A DNA stretch of 64,000 nt from Kribbella monticola (lineage in GTDB: Bacteria; Actinomycetota; Actinomycetes; Propionibacteriales; Kribbellaceae), in contig NZ_QFXK01000030.1 of the NCBI RefSeq assembly GCF_003261635.1, forward strand, positions 1 to 64,000, written 5' to 3'. Below, piece after piece: positions 8,643 to 17,017 of this stretch (the first letter of the stretch is position 1; every line of letters begins with the position of its first letter). A program made the translations under genes and the position numbers. A model generated the notes under the pieces. The model was not told the DNA's origin, did not search any database, and worked only from the letters and a program-made list of their open reading frames with translations.

Positions 8643-9401
8643 TCAGCGGGGCTGGATCGGCCAGCGACTAGCGCCCAGCTCCCTGGAGATGTTGCGGGCA
8701 GCCTCCCGGACCGCGGCGAAGGTGGCGTCGGACGGAGCCCAGTCGACAGCGGGGAGCACGATGCCGATTGCGCCGACAGCAGTACCCGAGGCGTCGAAGA
8801 TGGGCGCGGCGACGCCCGCCTCACCCAACACAGCCTCTTCCTTCTCGGTCGCCAGCGCATCCCGCGCCACCTCGTCGAGCTGCTTTCGCAGGACAACCGG
8901 ATCGATCACCGTCTCCGAGGTCATGCTCCGAAGCTTGTCCCCCGCCAGCAGCTCATCGGCCTGCTCGGGCAGGAACGCCAGCAAGGCTTTGCCGAGCGCA
9001 CTCGCGTGAGCCGGAATCACGATCCCGACCTCGGGCATCTGACGACTGCCGTCCGGCCTCGGCTCGTGATGGATGATCACCACCTCGTCGAACGTCAGCA
9101 CACCGGTCCGTACTGCGTGGCCGCTGCGCCGGCCGAGCTCCTCGGACCAGGTGACGGCCCGGGACCGCAGTTCGAGCGTGTCCAGGTAGACGTTGCCGAG
9201 CTTGAGCACGGCCGGCCCGAGCTGGTAGCGGTTCGAGTCGCGATCCTGCACCACCATGCCGTGCGCCTGCAGGGTCTTGAGGATCCCGTGTGCCGTCGAC
9301 GGCGGCAGGTCGAGCCGGGTGGCGAGGTCGGACAGGCTCAGCCGGCGGGCACCCTGCAGCACTCCGAGTATCCGGATCGCCCGATCGACGGACTGGATCA
9401 T
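8643..9401 (-). CDS. IclR family regulator of glycerol/dihydroxyacetone genes
   Basis: A 252-residue protein with the IclR layout: N-terminal winged HTH (LSLSDLATRLDLPPSTAHGI, residues ~20-45) and a C-terminal effector-binding GAF-like domain (SVALGKALLAFLPEQ-type region, GVAAPIFDASGTAVGAIGIV). The ATG at 9401 has GAGGGG at good distance. It lies between dhaK (same strand, 121 bases downstream) and the divergent glycerol facilitator, with near-identical 19-bp palindromes at both promoters. This position makes it like GylR/GlpR-type IclR regulators; the effector is probably glycerol-3-phosphate, glycerol or DHA (inference). Confidence 0.92.
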   Translation of the reverse strand: MIQSVDRAIRILGVLQGARRLSLSDLATRLDLPPSTAHGILKTLQAHGMVVQDRDSNRYQLGPAVLKLGNVYLDTLELRSRAVTWSEELGRRSGHAVRTGVLTFDEVVIIHHEPRPDGSRQMPEVGIVIPAHASALGKALLAFLPEQADELLAGDKLRSMTSETVIDPVVLRKQLDEVARDALATEKEEAVLGEAGVAAPIFDASGTAVGAIGIVLPAVDWAPSDATFAAVREAARNISRELGASRWPIQPR

Positions 9402-9467
9402 CGAGAACCCCTCAGTAGAGCGAACAACTCTTTACAGCAGTGAACCACAGGCGTACCTTCCGAGTTA

Positions 9468-9486
9468 CGTTCGACTATGTCGAACG
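9468..9486. promoter_or_regulatory. IclR-type operator in front of the glycerol facilitator
   Basis: CGTTCGACTATGTCGAACG, a perfect 7-bp-arm palindrome with a 5-base centre, in the divergent region between the IclR gene (start 9401) and the facilitator (start 9537). It is the partner of the site at 8554-8572. Confidence 0.78.
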
Positions 9487-9536
9487 GCTTTCGAATCTCC
9501 ATCATCGGTCTCGGGGCCCATCCCGGAAGGACTTCC

Positions 9537-10322
9537 ATGGACGACAACAACCTGCCGCAACGGCTTGCCACCGAGCTGATCGGCACCGCCATCCTGGTTT
9601 TCGTCGGCGTCGGCGCGGTGCCCGCGACGCTGATCGTGAACGGCTCGGCACCTTTCACGATGGCCGACCTCGGGATGATCTCGTTCGCCTTCGCGGCCGC
9701 GGTCGTCGCCACCGTGTACGCGCTCGGCCCGATCTCCGGCAACCACATCAATCCGGCCGTGACGGTCGGACTCGCGGTGACGGGCAAGTTCCCCTGGTCC
9801 AGAGTGCCGGCGTACCTGGCGGCACAGCTGGCCGGAGCGATCCTCGGCGCCGCGGCGATTCTCGGCGTCCTCGGGTCGAAGGCAAGCGACCTGGGGCTCG
9901 GCGTCGCGGCGTACGGGCAGGGCGTCGGGGCGGTGCAGGCCTTCACGGCTGAATTCGTCGGGACCTTCATCCTGGTGTTGACGGTCTTCGGCGTGACCCA
10001 CCGGAAGGCGGCGCCGGGGTTCGCCGGGATCGCGATCGGCCTGGTCGTGTTCGGCGCGATCATCCCGGTCGCTCCCGCCACCGGCGCTTCGATCAACCCG
10101 GCCCGCACGGTCGGTCCGATGCTGGTCCAGCAACTCGCTGGCGGTCACGTCCAGTTCAGCCAGTTGCCTGTTTATGTGCTGGCCGAACTGAGCGCGGGCG
10201 TGCTGGCCGGTCTGACCTTCCTTGCCCTCTCCCGAACCGCCTCAGACCGAGCGGCGGCCCCGGTCGCGACCGCCGTTGCTCAGCCGGCAGCTGTCCCGGC
10301 GGCGTCGATGCAGGAAGGCTGA
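9537..10322 (+). CDS. MIP family channel, probable glycerol facilitator
   Basis: A 261-residue, six-TM major intrinsic protein with both half-helix motifs: GNHINPAVTVG (first NPA) and ASINPARTVGP (second NPA). It allows passive passage of glycerol or related polyols, or water, across the membrane. ATG 9537 is preferred to an upstream in-frame ATG at 9477, because GGAAGG sits 6 bases before it and because the longer form would run through the operator palindrome. It is followed 2 bases later by dhaL, in a two-gene operon. Context argues for glycerol/DHA transport rather than water. Ala/Pro-rich C-terminal tail. Confidence 0.9.
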   Translation: MDDNNLPQRLATELIGTAILVFVGVGAVPATLIVNGSAPFTMADLGMISFAFAAAVVATVYALGPISGNHINPAVTVGLAVTGKFPWSRVPAYLAAQLAGAILGAAAILGVLGSKASDLGLGVAAYGQGVGAVQAFTAEFVGTFILVLTVFGVTHRKAAPGFAGIAIGLVVFGAIIPVAPATGASINPARTVGPMLVQQLAGGHVQFSQLPVYVLAELSAGVLAGLTFLALSRTASDRAAAPVATAVAQPAAVPAASMQEG

Positions 10323-10324
10323 CC

Positions 10325-10990
10325 GTGTCCCACGACCTCATCGGGCCTCACGACCGCAGCGAACCCGACAAGATCAGCGTGGAGATGCTCTCGGGCTGGA
10401 TCCTCGAGTTCGGACGGCTGGTCACTGCCCAGAAGGAGCAGCTCAACGCGCTGGATGCCGCGATCGGTGACGCCGATCATGGCACCAACCTCGCCCGCGG
10501 CTTCCACGCGGTGACCGCGGAGCTCGAGCTCACCCCTCAAGCCGACCCGGGCGCCCTGCTGGATCACGTTGGCAGAACAGTCGTGAGCAAGGTCGGAGGT
10601 GCCGCCGGCCCACTCTTCGGCACCTTCTTCCTGTACCTCGGTGAGGCCGTGGGCAACGATCCCGGCCTGGACAGCCGCCGCTTCGCGCGGGGACTCCGGG
10701 CCGGGTTGGCCGGTGTCGTGGCCAGGGGAAGCGCCGAGGCCGGCGACAAGACCATGTACGACGCACTCGCTCCCGCTATCGACGCGATCGAAGCCGCGGC
10801 ACTCGCCCATCACGAGCTGCCCGACGTACTCCGGGCCGGCCTTCGCGCCGCGGAGAGTGGACGCGACGCGACGATCGGAATGCTAGCCAGGAAAGGCCGG
10901 GCCAGCTATCTGGGTGAACGCAGCGTTGGCCATCAGGACCCCGGCGCCACCTCGGCGACCTTGCTCTTCACCGCCCTCACCCTCATTTGA
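10325..10990 (+). CDS. dhaL: Stand-alone DhaL-like kinase subunit
   Basis: A 221-residue DhaL domain with the ADP/Mg site LDAAIGDADHGTNLARGF, VGGAAGPLFGTFF and DKTMYDALAPA. In PTS-type systems DhaL works with a separate DhaK and the phosphate donor DhaM. Here neither a separate dhaK nor dhaM is present; the only DhaK in sight is the fused ATP-type enzyme on the other side of the IclR gene. It may pair with that enzyme, or with subunits elsewhere. GTG start 2 bases after the facilitator stop with GGAAGG ahead. Its 3' end overlaps the convergent ABC permease by 8 bases. Confidence 0.88.
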   Translation: MSHDLIGPHDRSEPDKISVEMLSGWILEFGRLVTAQKEQLNALDAAIGDADHGTNLARGFHAVTAELELTPQADPGALLDHVGRTVVSKVGGAAGPLFGTFFLYLGEAVGNDPGLDSRRFARGLRAGLAGVVARGSAEAGDKTMYDALAPAIDAIEAAALAHHELPDVLRAGLRAAESGRDATIGMLARKGRASYLGERSVGHQDPGATSATLLFTALTLI

Positions 10991-11786
10991 GCAGGAGTTT
11001 GCCGAGGCGGCGGGAGGCGACGTACATGCCTAGGGTGCCCATCGCGATCAGGTAGAGGGCGTTGAGGATCAGCGTCCAGCTGACGGTGCCGGTCGTGAAG
11101 GCGCGCGCGAGGGCGACGCCCTGGTACAGCGGGGTGATCTCGACCAGCCAGCGGATCGCGCCCGGGTAGGTCTGGACCGGGTAGAAGGTTGCCGAGAACA
11201 AGAACATCGGCATCGTGGCCAGTTGGACGAACTCGAAGTCCTGCCAGCTCCGCATGAACGTGGTCAGCGCCATCCCCGCACCGGCGAACGCATACCCGAT
11301 CAGGACCGAGACCGGCAGAGCCAGCAGCGCCCACCAGGACTGGATCAACCCCATCACGAGCATCACCAGCAGGAACATCGCCGAATAGCAGGCGCCGCGC
11401 AGCAACGCCCACGTCACCTCGCCGGTCGCGACGTCCCACGGTCGCAACGGGGTGGCGAGCATCGAGTCGTACAGCTTGGCGTACTTCATCCGGAAGAAGA
11501 TGTTGTACGTCGAGTCGAACACGGCACCGTTCATCGCCGAGCTGGCGAGCATCGCGGGTGCCACGAACGCGGCGTACCCGATCACCGTGCCGTCGGCGAG
11601 CGTGAAGTCGCCGACGAGCTTGGCGACGCCGATGCCGATCGACAACAGGTAGAACACCGGCTCGAAGAAGCCGGACACGAACATCACCCAGGATCGGCGG
11701 TAGACGAGGAAGTTCCGCTCGACGACCTGCCGGCCGTTGCCGACGCGGATCGGTACCGGGATCACCCGGACAGCCAGAGTCGCCAT
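10983..11786 (-). CDS. ABC-2 type exporter permease (second)
   Basis: A 267-residue integral membrane protein with about six TM helices and the ABC-2 pattern (ATPLRPWDVATGEVTWALLRG, then MPMFLFSATFYPVQTYPGAIRWLVEITPLYQGV). It forms, with the adjacent permease and ATPase, an exporter of the drug/lipid/polysaccharide ABC-2 class. The ATG at 11786-11784 overlaps the TGA of the upstream permease by one base (TGATG), a sign of translational coupling. Last gene of the operon; its tail overlaps dhaL. Confidence 0.9.
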   Translation of the reverse strand: MATLAVRVIPVPIRVGNGRQVVERNFLVYRRSWVMFVSGFFEPVFYLLSIGIGVAKLVGDFTLADGTVIGYAAFVAPAMLASSAMNGAVFDSTYNIFFRMKYAKLYDSMLATPLRPWDVATGEVTWALLRGACYSAMFLLVMLVMGLIQSWWALLALPVSVLIGYAFAGAGMALTTFMRSWQDFEFVQLATMPMFLFSATFYPVQTYPGAIRWLVEITPLYQGVALARAFTTGTVSWTLILNALYLIAMGTLGMYVASRRLGKLLLK

Positions 11787-12571
11787 CAGCTGATCAACCT
11801 CTTCGTCAGGCCGCGCACAGCGAACCAGGTGCCGACCAAGAACCAGGCAGCGAGATAGGCGAGACTGCCGAGCGCCGGCCAGAACTCGACCGTGTTCAGG
11901 CTCAGATCCCGCGACAACTCGACCGCGTGCCACAGCGGGCTCACGTAGGCGAGCCACTCGATCCAGTCCGGCAACTGGGAGACCGGGAAGAACGCACCGG
12001 AGAACAGGAAGGCCGGTATCACGCCGAACCGGAAGATCATCGCGAAGCCGGAGTCGTTCTTGAGCGTTGTCGCGATCGCGCAGACCGGCGCGGACGCGGC
12101 CATCCCCACCAGGAGCGCGACCGGCAACCCCAGCAGTCCGAGTGGCGATCTCAATCCACCGAACGCGGCGATCACGGCCAGGAACACCGCGCAGGTGCTG
12201 GCGACGCGGAAGGCGATGAAGGCAAGCTGCCCGTACATGACGTCCGCCGGACGCAGCGGCGTGGCGATCATCGAGTAGTAGAACTTCTGCCACTTGAGAC
12301 CGCTCATCACCGGGTACGTCGATTCGCCGACCGCGATCTGCAAGGCCGTCGAGGCGAGCAATCCCGGCGCGATGAACTGCAGATAGCTGATGCCACCGAG
12401 CGAGCCGGTGCCGTTGGCATCGACGAACGAGCCGAGGCCGATGCCCATCGCGGCCAGATAGAGCAGTGGCAGCAGGAAACTGCTGACCAGGCTGCCCTTC
12501 CAGGTCCGCTTGTAGACGGTGAGCCAGTAGTCGAACTGTCTCTGCCCGTTCTCGATCGCGACAGCGGTCAT
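11786..12571 (-). CDS. ABC-2 type exporter permease (first)
   Basis: A 261-residue membrane protein, about six TM helices, with the same internal landmarks as its partner (MIATPLRPADVMYGQLAFIAFR; PAFLFSGAFFPVSQLPDWIEWLAYVSPLWHAVELSR, shown here as adjacent blocks). The two permeases are clearly paralogous and probably form a heterodimer. Start ATG at 12571, overlapping the ATPase stop by one base (TGATG). Confidence 0.9.
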   Translation of the reverse strand: MTAVAIENGQRQFDYWLTVYKRTWKGSLVSSFLLPLLYLAAMGIGLGSFVDANGTGSLGGISYLQFIAPGLLASTALQIAVGESTYPVMSGLKWQKFYYSMIATPLRPADVMYGQLAFIAFRVASTCAVFLAVIAAFGGLRSPLGLLGLPVALLVGMAASAPVCAIATTLKNDSGFAMIFRFGVIPAFLFSGAFFPVSQLPDWIEWLAYVSPLWHAVELSRDLSLNTVEFWPALGSLAYLAAWFLVGTWFAVRGLTKRLIS

Positions 12572-13518
12572 CAGTCCACCAACGTCCGGCCGGTGAGCCG
12601 CAGGAACACGTCTTCCAGCGTCGACCGGCGTACCAGTACTGCGGCCGGCTCCAACCCGCGCTCGTGCACTGCCGCGACCGCCCGCTCGCCGTCGTCGGTG
12701 TACAGCAAGAGGCGATCGGGCAGTACTTCGATCCGTTGCGCAAGGTCGGCCACCTTGCCGGCCAGCGCGTCGTGGTCCGCGAACATCACCTCGGGCCCGA
12801 ACCGCAACTCGGTCACCTCGCGCGTCGAGTAGTCCCGGATCAACTCCGCCGGCGAGCCCTCGGCCGCGATCAGTCCGCCGTCCATCACCACCAGGCGGTC
12901 GCACAACTGCTCGGCCTCGTCCATGTAGTGGGTCGTGATGATCAGCGTCACGCCTTGCTGCTTCAGCCGGAACAGCTTGTCCCACAACAGATGCCGCGCC
13001 TGTGGATCCAGCCCGGTCGTCGGCTCGTCGAGCAACAGCAGATCCGGCTTGCTCACCAGCGACCGCGCGATCGTCAGCCGCCGCTTCATCCCGCCGGACA
13101 GCTCGTCGACCTTGACCTTCGCCTTCTCCGTCAACGCCACGAACTCCAGCAGTTCGTCGGCCCGCTCGCGGCACTCGGCCCGGCTGAGCCCGAAGTACCG
13201 GCCGTAAACGGTCAGGTTCTCCCGGACGGACAGCTCGGTGTCCAGGGTGTCGTCCTGCGGGCACACCCCGAGTCGCGCCCGGATGGCGGGCCCGTCGGTG
13301 GCCGGATCCATCCCGAGGATCCGCAACTCGCCCCCACTGACCGGCGACACCGCCCCGATCATCCGCATCGTCGACGACTTCCCGGCCCCGTTCGGCCCGA
13401 GAAACCCGAACGCCTCGCCCTTCCACACCTCCAGGTCGATCCCCGCGACGGCCTCGAAGTCCCCATAAGACTTCCGCAACCCCCGCGCCCGAACCAGCGC
13501 CTCCACCTGTCCCGTCAC
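12571..13518 (-). CDS. ABC exporter ATPase (DrrA/NodI type)
   Basis: About 315 residues. Walker A GPNGAGKSS (41-49), signature LSGGMKRRL, Walker B LLLLDEPTTGLD and the switch His in IITTHYMDEAEQL. A ~90-residue C-terminal extension (FGPEVMFADHDAL... STLEDVFLRLTGR) is typical of DrrA-like drug-export ATPases. Powers the two downstream permeases. GTG at 13518 was chosen as the first start before the conserved LVRARGLRKSYG; a second in-frame GTG lies at 13506, and no strong Shine-Dalgarno decides between them. Confidence 0.92.
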   Translation of the reverse strand: MTGQVEALVRARGLRKSYGDFEAVAGIDLEVWKGEAFGFLGPNGAGKSSTMRMIGAVSPVSGGELRILGMDPATDGPAIRARLGVCPQDDTLDTELSVRENLTVYGRYFGLSRAECRERADELLEFVALTEKAKVKVDELSGGMKRRLTIARSLVSKPDLLLLDEPTTGLDPQARHLLWDKLFRLKQQGVTLIITTHYMDEAEQLCDRLVVMDGGLIAAEGSPAELIRDYSTREVTELRFGPEVMFADHDALAGKVADLAQRIEVLPDRLLLYTDDGERAVAAVHERGLEPAAVLVRRSTLEDVFLRLTGRTLVD

Positions 13519-13727
13519 ACCCCAGACCCTAGACGCCACCCCAGACACTTCGCGCGACGATTTACTCCGGTACGCCGAAGCGCGTCCGCTTCGCGCCCTC
13601 CTCCGAGGCGGACCCCCGTCATGGCACTGCCGGGGTGCAGCTCGACCGGCGGCCCGATGAGGCGGGGCGTCTGGGTGGGTGGGTCGAGCGGCCGACGCAA
13701 GGAGCGGGCAGTTCGTAGTACGAGACC
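13519..13727. repeat. Intergenic region with two copies of a short GC-rich dispersed repeat
   Basis: No gene seen. Contains GAGCGGCCGACGCAAGGAGC (13686-13705, plus strand) and, inverted, a related GGAGGAGGGCGCGAAGCGGA (within 13582-13612, minus strand). Similar words recur at 42744-42773, 42870-42899 and 63612-63641. Confidence 0.5.
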
Positions 13728-14486
13728 TCACCCGCGCCCGGCGTACGGCATGCCTGCTGCCATGACCATCAGCGTGGGGACTGCTACCGACGTCGGGAGT
13801 TGGGCGATCTGGACGACGAAGGCCGCGACCGTGCGGGGATCGAAGGTTGGCTCGACGCGGATCGAGCCGTCGGGTTGGAGGGCACCCTGTTCCATTCGCT
13901 CGGTCATCGCTGTCGCCGCGTTGCCGATGTCGATCTGGGTGGCGGTGATGCCGTGCGGGCGGCCTTCCAGTTCGAGGGCCTTGGTGAGACCTGAGATCGC
14001 GTGCTTCGAAGCGGTGTAGGCGATCGCCTGCGGTCGCGGTACGTGCGCGGAGATCGAGCCGTTGTTGATGATCCGCCCGCCGGACGGCTCCTGCCGCAGC
14101 ATCCGTCCGTACGCCGCCTGTGCGCACAGGAACGAGCCAGTGAGATTGGTATCCACCACAGCCCGCCAATCCTCCTCGGACACCTCCTCCACCGGAGCCG
14201 CCGGCATCCCGATGCCCGCGTTGTTCACCAGCAAGTCGATCCGCTCGAGCGACGCAAAGAACTCCCGTACTGCGGGTCCGTCCGTCACATCCAGTACGGC
14301 GGTGCGCACGGCACCCACTCCGGCAGCGCCGACCGCGGCCACCTGCTCCCCCGCCGCGGCAGTCTCCTCCAGCTTCGCCGATGTCCGCCCGGTCACCGTG
14401 ACCTCGAAGCCGACCGCGGCCAGAGCCAGCGCCATCTCCCGACCGAGGCCCGACCCGCCACCCGTGACCACTGCGACCTGCTGCAT
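13728..14486 (-). CDS. Short-chain dehydrogenase/reductase
   Basis: A 252-residue classical SDR: NAD(P) site VVTGGGSGLGREM at the N-terminus, NNAG, and the catalytic Ser-Tyr-Lys set (NNGSISAH, YTASKHAISG). The ATG at 14486 has a strong GGGAGGAACGC just before it, and longer in-frame forms are therefore rejected. It is divergent from a MarR regulator-MFS operon across palindromic operator DNA, so the SDR may modify the compound that the MFS exports or that the regulator senses. Substrate unknown. Confidence 0.92.
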   Translation of the reverse strand: MQQVAVVTGGGSGLGREMALALAAVGFEVTVTGRTSAKLEETAAAGEQVAAVGAAGVGAVRTAVLDVTDGPAVREFFASLERIDLLVNNAGIGMPAAPVEEVSEEDWRAVVDTNLTGSFLCAQAAYGRMLRQEPSGGRIINNGSISAHVPRPQAIAYTASKHAISGLTKALELEGRPHGITATQIDIGNAATAMTERMEQGALQPDGSIRVEPTFDPRTVAAFVVQIAQLPTSVAVPTLMVMAAGMPYAGRG

Positions 14487-14619
14487 GCGTTCCTCCCTCG
14501 CCATGGCCCCAGCGCCGACACGCTCAGCCGATGCCATCTTGCCTCGCCCACTCTCCGTGACCACCAGCTCACAGTTCGTTAATGAGTTGCCGACCAACCA
14601 AAGAGCCCGGAAACTCATT

Positions 14620-14651
14620 TGCGTGTATCACGCAAGCATGTATATGCTTGC
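14620..14651. promoter_or_regulatory. Overlapping MarR operators at the SDR/MarR divergon
   Basis: GCAAGCATGTATATGCTTGC (14632-14651; arms of 8 perfect) overlaps TGCGTG-TAT-CACGCA (14620-14634; arms of 6 perfect). Both end just before the MarR ATG at 14655, covering the expected promoter, so autorepression and control of the divergent SDR are likely. Confidence 0.7.
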
Positions 14652-14654
14652 ACC

Positions 14655-15221
14655 ATGCATGTAAATGATCCGTATGCTCCGCAGACCCCACTCGAGGGGG
14701 TCCTGCACGCGTTCACGCGGATCGGTCGCCGGCTGAAGTCCAAGCAGCCCGGTGACACGATCGACCACAGCGCCCACCTGGTGCTGTTCGTGCTGCGGTG
14801 CAACGGGGCACTGCGGTTGTCCGACCTGGCCGCCCGGATGGAGATCGACGCCTCGACGGCGAGCCGGCATGTCCGGGCGCTGGAGCAGGCGGGCTTGATC
14901 CAGCGCTCGGCCGACCCGGACGACGGCCGAGCCTTCCGGGTCGAGCTGACCGAGCAGGGCACCGCCGAGTGGGAAGCCGCCGCCAAGCGGCGGATGGAGT
15001 TGCTGACCCAGGCCATGGAGGGCTGGACCGACTCCGATATCGCGACTTTCGAGAAGCTGATGACCCGGTTCGCGGACGGGGTCACCAGCATCGTCGACGA
15101 GCGTGGCGAGGGCAGGGCCTGGGCCGACAAGGGCTGGACCGCCGCAATGGCCGCCCAGCACGGCACCGCGCCGCACGACGCCGCGCACCAGAACACCGAG
15201 AAGAACGTGGAGAACCGATGA
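14655..15221 (+). CDS. MarR family transcriptional regulator
   Basis: A 188-residue regulator with winged HTH LSDLAARMEIDASTASRHVR and wing DPDDGRAFRVELTEQG; the C-terminal ~60 residues are longer than usual and Ala/His-rich. ATG 14655 lies immediately after the palindrome at 14632-14651, so the transcript is probably very short-leadered. Its stop overlaps the MFS start (ATGA), so it is co-translated with the exporter it presumably controls. Confidence 0.9.
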   Translation: MHVNDPYAPQTPLEGVLHAFTRIGRRLKSKQPGDTIDHSAHLVLFVLRCNGALRLSDLAARMEIDASTASRHVRALEQAGLIQRSADPDDGRAFRVELTEQGTAEWEAAAKRRMELLTQAMEGWTDSDIATFEKLMTRFADGVTSIVDERGEGRAWADKGWTAAMAAQHGTAPHDAAHQNTEKNVENR

Positions 15222-16834
15222 GCACCACCGAGCCGGCTACGACTGGCGGCGCGTCCCCAGCGCCCGACAATGCACCGAACTACTTGTCCCACCGGCAGAT
15301 CCTGGTGATCCTCGGCGGCCTGATGGCCGGCATGTTCCTGGCCGCGCTCGACCAGAGCATCGTCGGTACGGCGCTGCCGCAGATCGTCAGCGAGTTCAAC
15401 AGCCTGGACAAACTGTCCTGGGTGGTCACGGCGTACCTGCTGACCTCGACCGCCTCCACTCCCCTGTGGGGCAAGATCTCCGACCTGTACGGTCGCCGCC
15501 CGCTGTTCATCGCCGCGATCGTCACCTTCCTGGCCGGCTCCGTGCTGTCCGCCCTGTCGCAGAACATCGAGCAGCTGATCGGCTTCCGGGCCGTCCAGGG
15601 TCTGGGCGCCGGCGGTCTGATGTCGCTCGCGTTCGCCACCATCGGCGACGTGATCCCGCCGCGTGAGCGCGGTAAGTACATGGGGTACTTCGGTGCCGTC
15701 TTCGGCCTGTCCTCCGTGGCCGGCCCGCTGCTCGGCGGTCTGCTCACCGACGGTCCCGGCTGGCGCTGGATCTTCTGGATCAACCTGCCGATCGGCCTGG
15801 TTGCCCTGGGCATCGTGAGCGCCGTACTACGGTTGCCGCACGTCAAGCGCAGCCACAAGATCGACTACCTGGGTGCTGCGATCGTCACCGGCGCCGTCAC
15901 CACGCTGCTGCTTGCCGTCTCGTGGAGCGGCCCGACCAACGGCTGGGGCAACGGAACGACCCTGGCGCTGCTGATCGGCGCCGTCGTACTGGCCGTCGCC
16001 TTCGTCCTGGTCGAACTGCGGGTCTCCGAGCCGATCATCCCGATGGACCTGTTCAAGGGCCGCATCTTCTCCGGCTACGCCGCGTTCGCCTTCCTGCTGG
16101 GCTTCGCGATGTTCGGTGCGCTGATCTTCCTGCCGCTGTACCTGCAGGCGGTCAAGGACCTGTCCCCGACCCGGTCGGGTCTGGCCCTGCTGCCGATGAT
16201 CGTCGGTATCTTCAGCGCCTCGATCCCGAGCGGTCAGCTGATGAGCAAGACCGGCCGCTACAAGATCTACCCGATCATCTCCGCGGTCCTGGTCGCCGGC
16301 GCGATGGTGTTGCTGTCCACGATCGGGCTGCACACGCCGTACTGGCACCTGGCGATCTTCATGTTCATCATGGGCTCCGGCCTCGGTCTGTCGATGCAGA
16401 TCACCGTCACCGCGGCACAGAACAGCGTGCCCCGGCAGCACATGGGTACCGCGACCTCGACGATGACCTTCTTCCGCTCGATGGGTGGCGCGATCGGTAC
16501 GGCCGTGTACGGCGCGGTGCTGACCAGCCGCTTGAAGGTGCACCTGGGCGACATCGTCCCGCAGACGATGCAGGGCATGGTCGACCAGCTCGCCAAGGCC
16601 GCGAACAGCGTGCAGGCGCTGCACGGCCTGAAGGACCCGATGAAGGGCTGGGCACTGTCCGGTCTGGTCAACGCGATGGACGACGTGTTCCTGGTCTCGC
16701 TGCCGTTCCTGGCGATCGCGCTCGTGCTGGCGATCATCACCCCGGAGCAGCGGCTGGCCGGCCGCAACGACGCCCCCAAGCCCGACGGCGACACCGCCGA
16801 CCTGGAGGCGTCCGCCGCCGCGGCGATGCACTGA
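15218..16834 (+). CDS. MFS multidrug exporter, DHA2 (14-TM) family
   Basis: A 538-residue 14-TM antiporter. Motif D1 LAALDQSIVGTALPQI, motif A GKISDLYGRRP, and motif C-like FGLSSVAGPLLGGLL. Length and a ~60-residue loop near the last TMs (LKVHLGDIVPQTMQG... VNAMDDVFLVSLPF) match EmrB/LfrA-type actinobacterial drug exporters. Translationally coupled to the MarR gene by ATGA and ended by the triplicated terminator. Confidence 0.93.
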   Translation: MSTTEPATTGGASPAPDNAPNYLSHRQILVILGGLMAGMFLAALDQSIVGTALPQIVSEFNSLDKLSWVVTAYLLTSTASTPLWGKISDLYGRRPLFIAAIVTFLAGSVLSALSQNIEQLIGFRAVQGLGAGGLMSLAFATIGDVIPPRERGKYMGYFGAVFGLSSVAGPLLGGLLTDGPGWRWIFWINLPIGLVALGIVSAVLRLPHVKRSHKIDYLGAAIVTGAVTTLLLAVSWSGPTNGWGNGTTLALLIGAVVLAVAFVLVELRVSEPIIPMDLFKGRIFSGYAAFAFLLGFAMFGALIFLPLYLQAVKDLSPTRSGLALLPMIVGIFSASIPSGQLMSKTGRYKIYPIISAVLVAGAMVLLSTIGLHTPYWHLAIFMFIMGSGLGLSMQITVTAAQNSVPRQHMGTATSTMTFFRSMGGAIGTAVYGAVLTSRLKVHLGDIVPQTMQGMVDQLAKAANSVQALHGLKDPMKGWALSGLVNAMDDVFLVSLPFLAIALVLAIITPEQRLAGRNDAPKPDGDTADLEASAAAAMH

Positions 16835-16853
16835 TCAACAACTGAAAAAACAA

Positions 16854-17016
16854 CACACGACAGCAGCCCCCAGATCTTTCTGGGGGCTGCTGTCGTGTGC
16901 AGGAAGGCGGAGGAGTGTGAACAGCAGCCCCCGGATCTTTCTGGGGGCTGCTGTTGTTTGCAGGAAGGCGGGGGTGAATGAACAGCAGGCCCCGGATCCT
17001 TCTGGGGGCTGCTGGT
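16854..17016. repeat. Triplicated terminator: three 61-bp tandem units, each with a hairpin
   Basis: Three successive hairpins built on CAGCAGCCCCC...GGGGGCTGCTG: 16854-16899 (21-bp stem, TCTT loop), about 16920-16955 and about 16982-17016. The units repeat every 61 bases, including the linker GCAGGAAGGCGG. They lie between the convergent MFS (ends 16834) and AI-2E (ends 17018) genes. Hairpin 1 is nearly perfect; 2 and 3 carry a few mismatches. A poly-A tract before the first hairpin would supply the U-run for leftward transcription. Confidence 0.85.
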
Positions 17017-17017
17017 T

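Noticed and set aside
12574..14169. Long upstream extension of the ABC ATPase
   Set aside because: The extra N-terminal ~215 residues are antisense to the SDR and intergenic DNA and are Arg/His/Pro-rich; the conserved ATPase starts at 13518.
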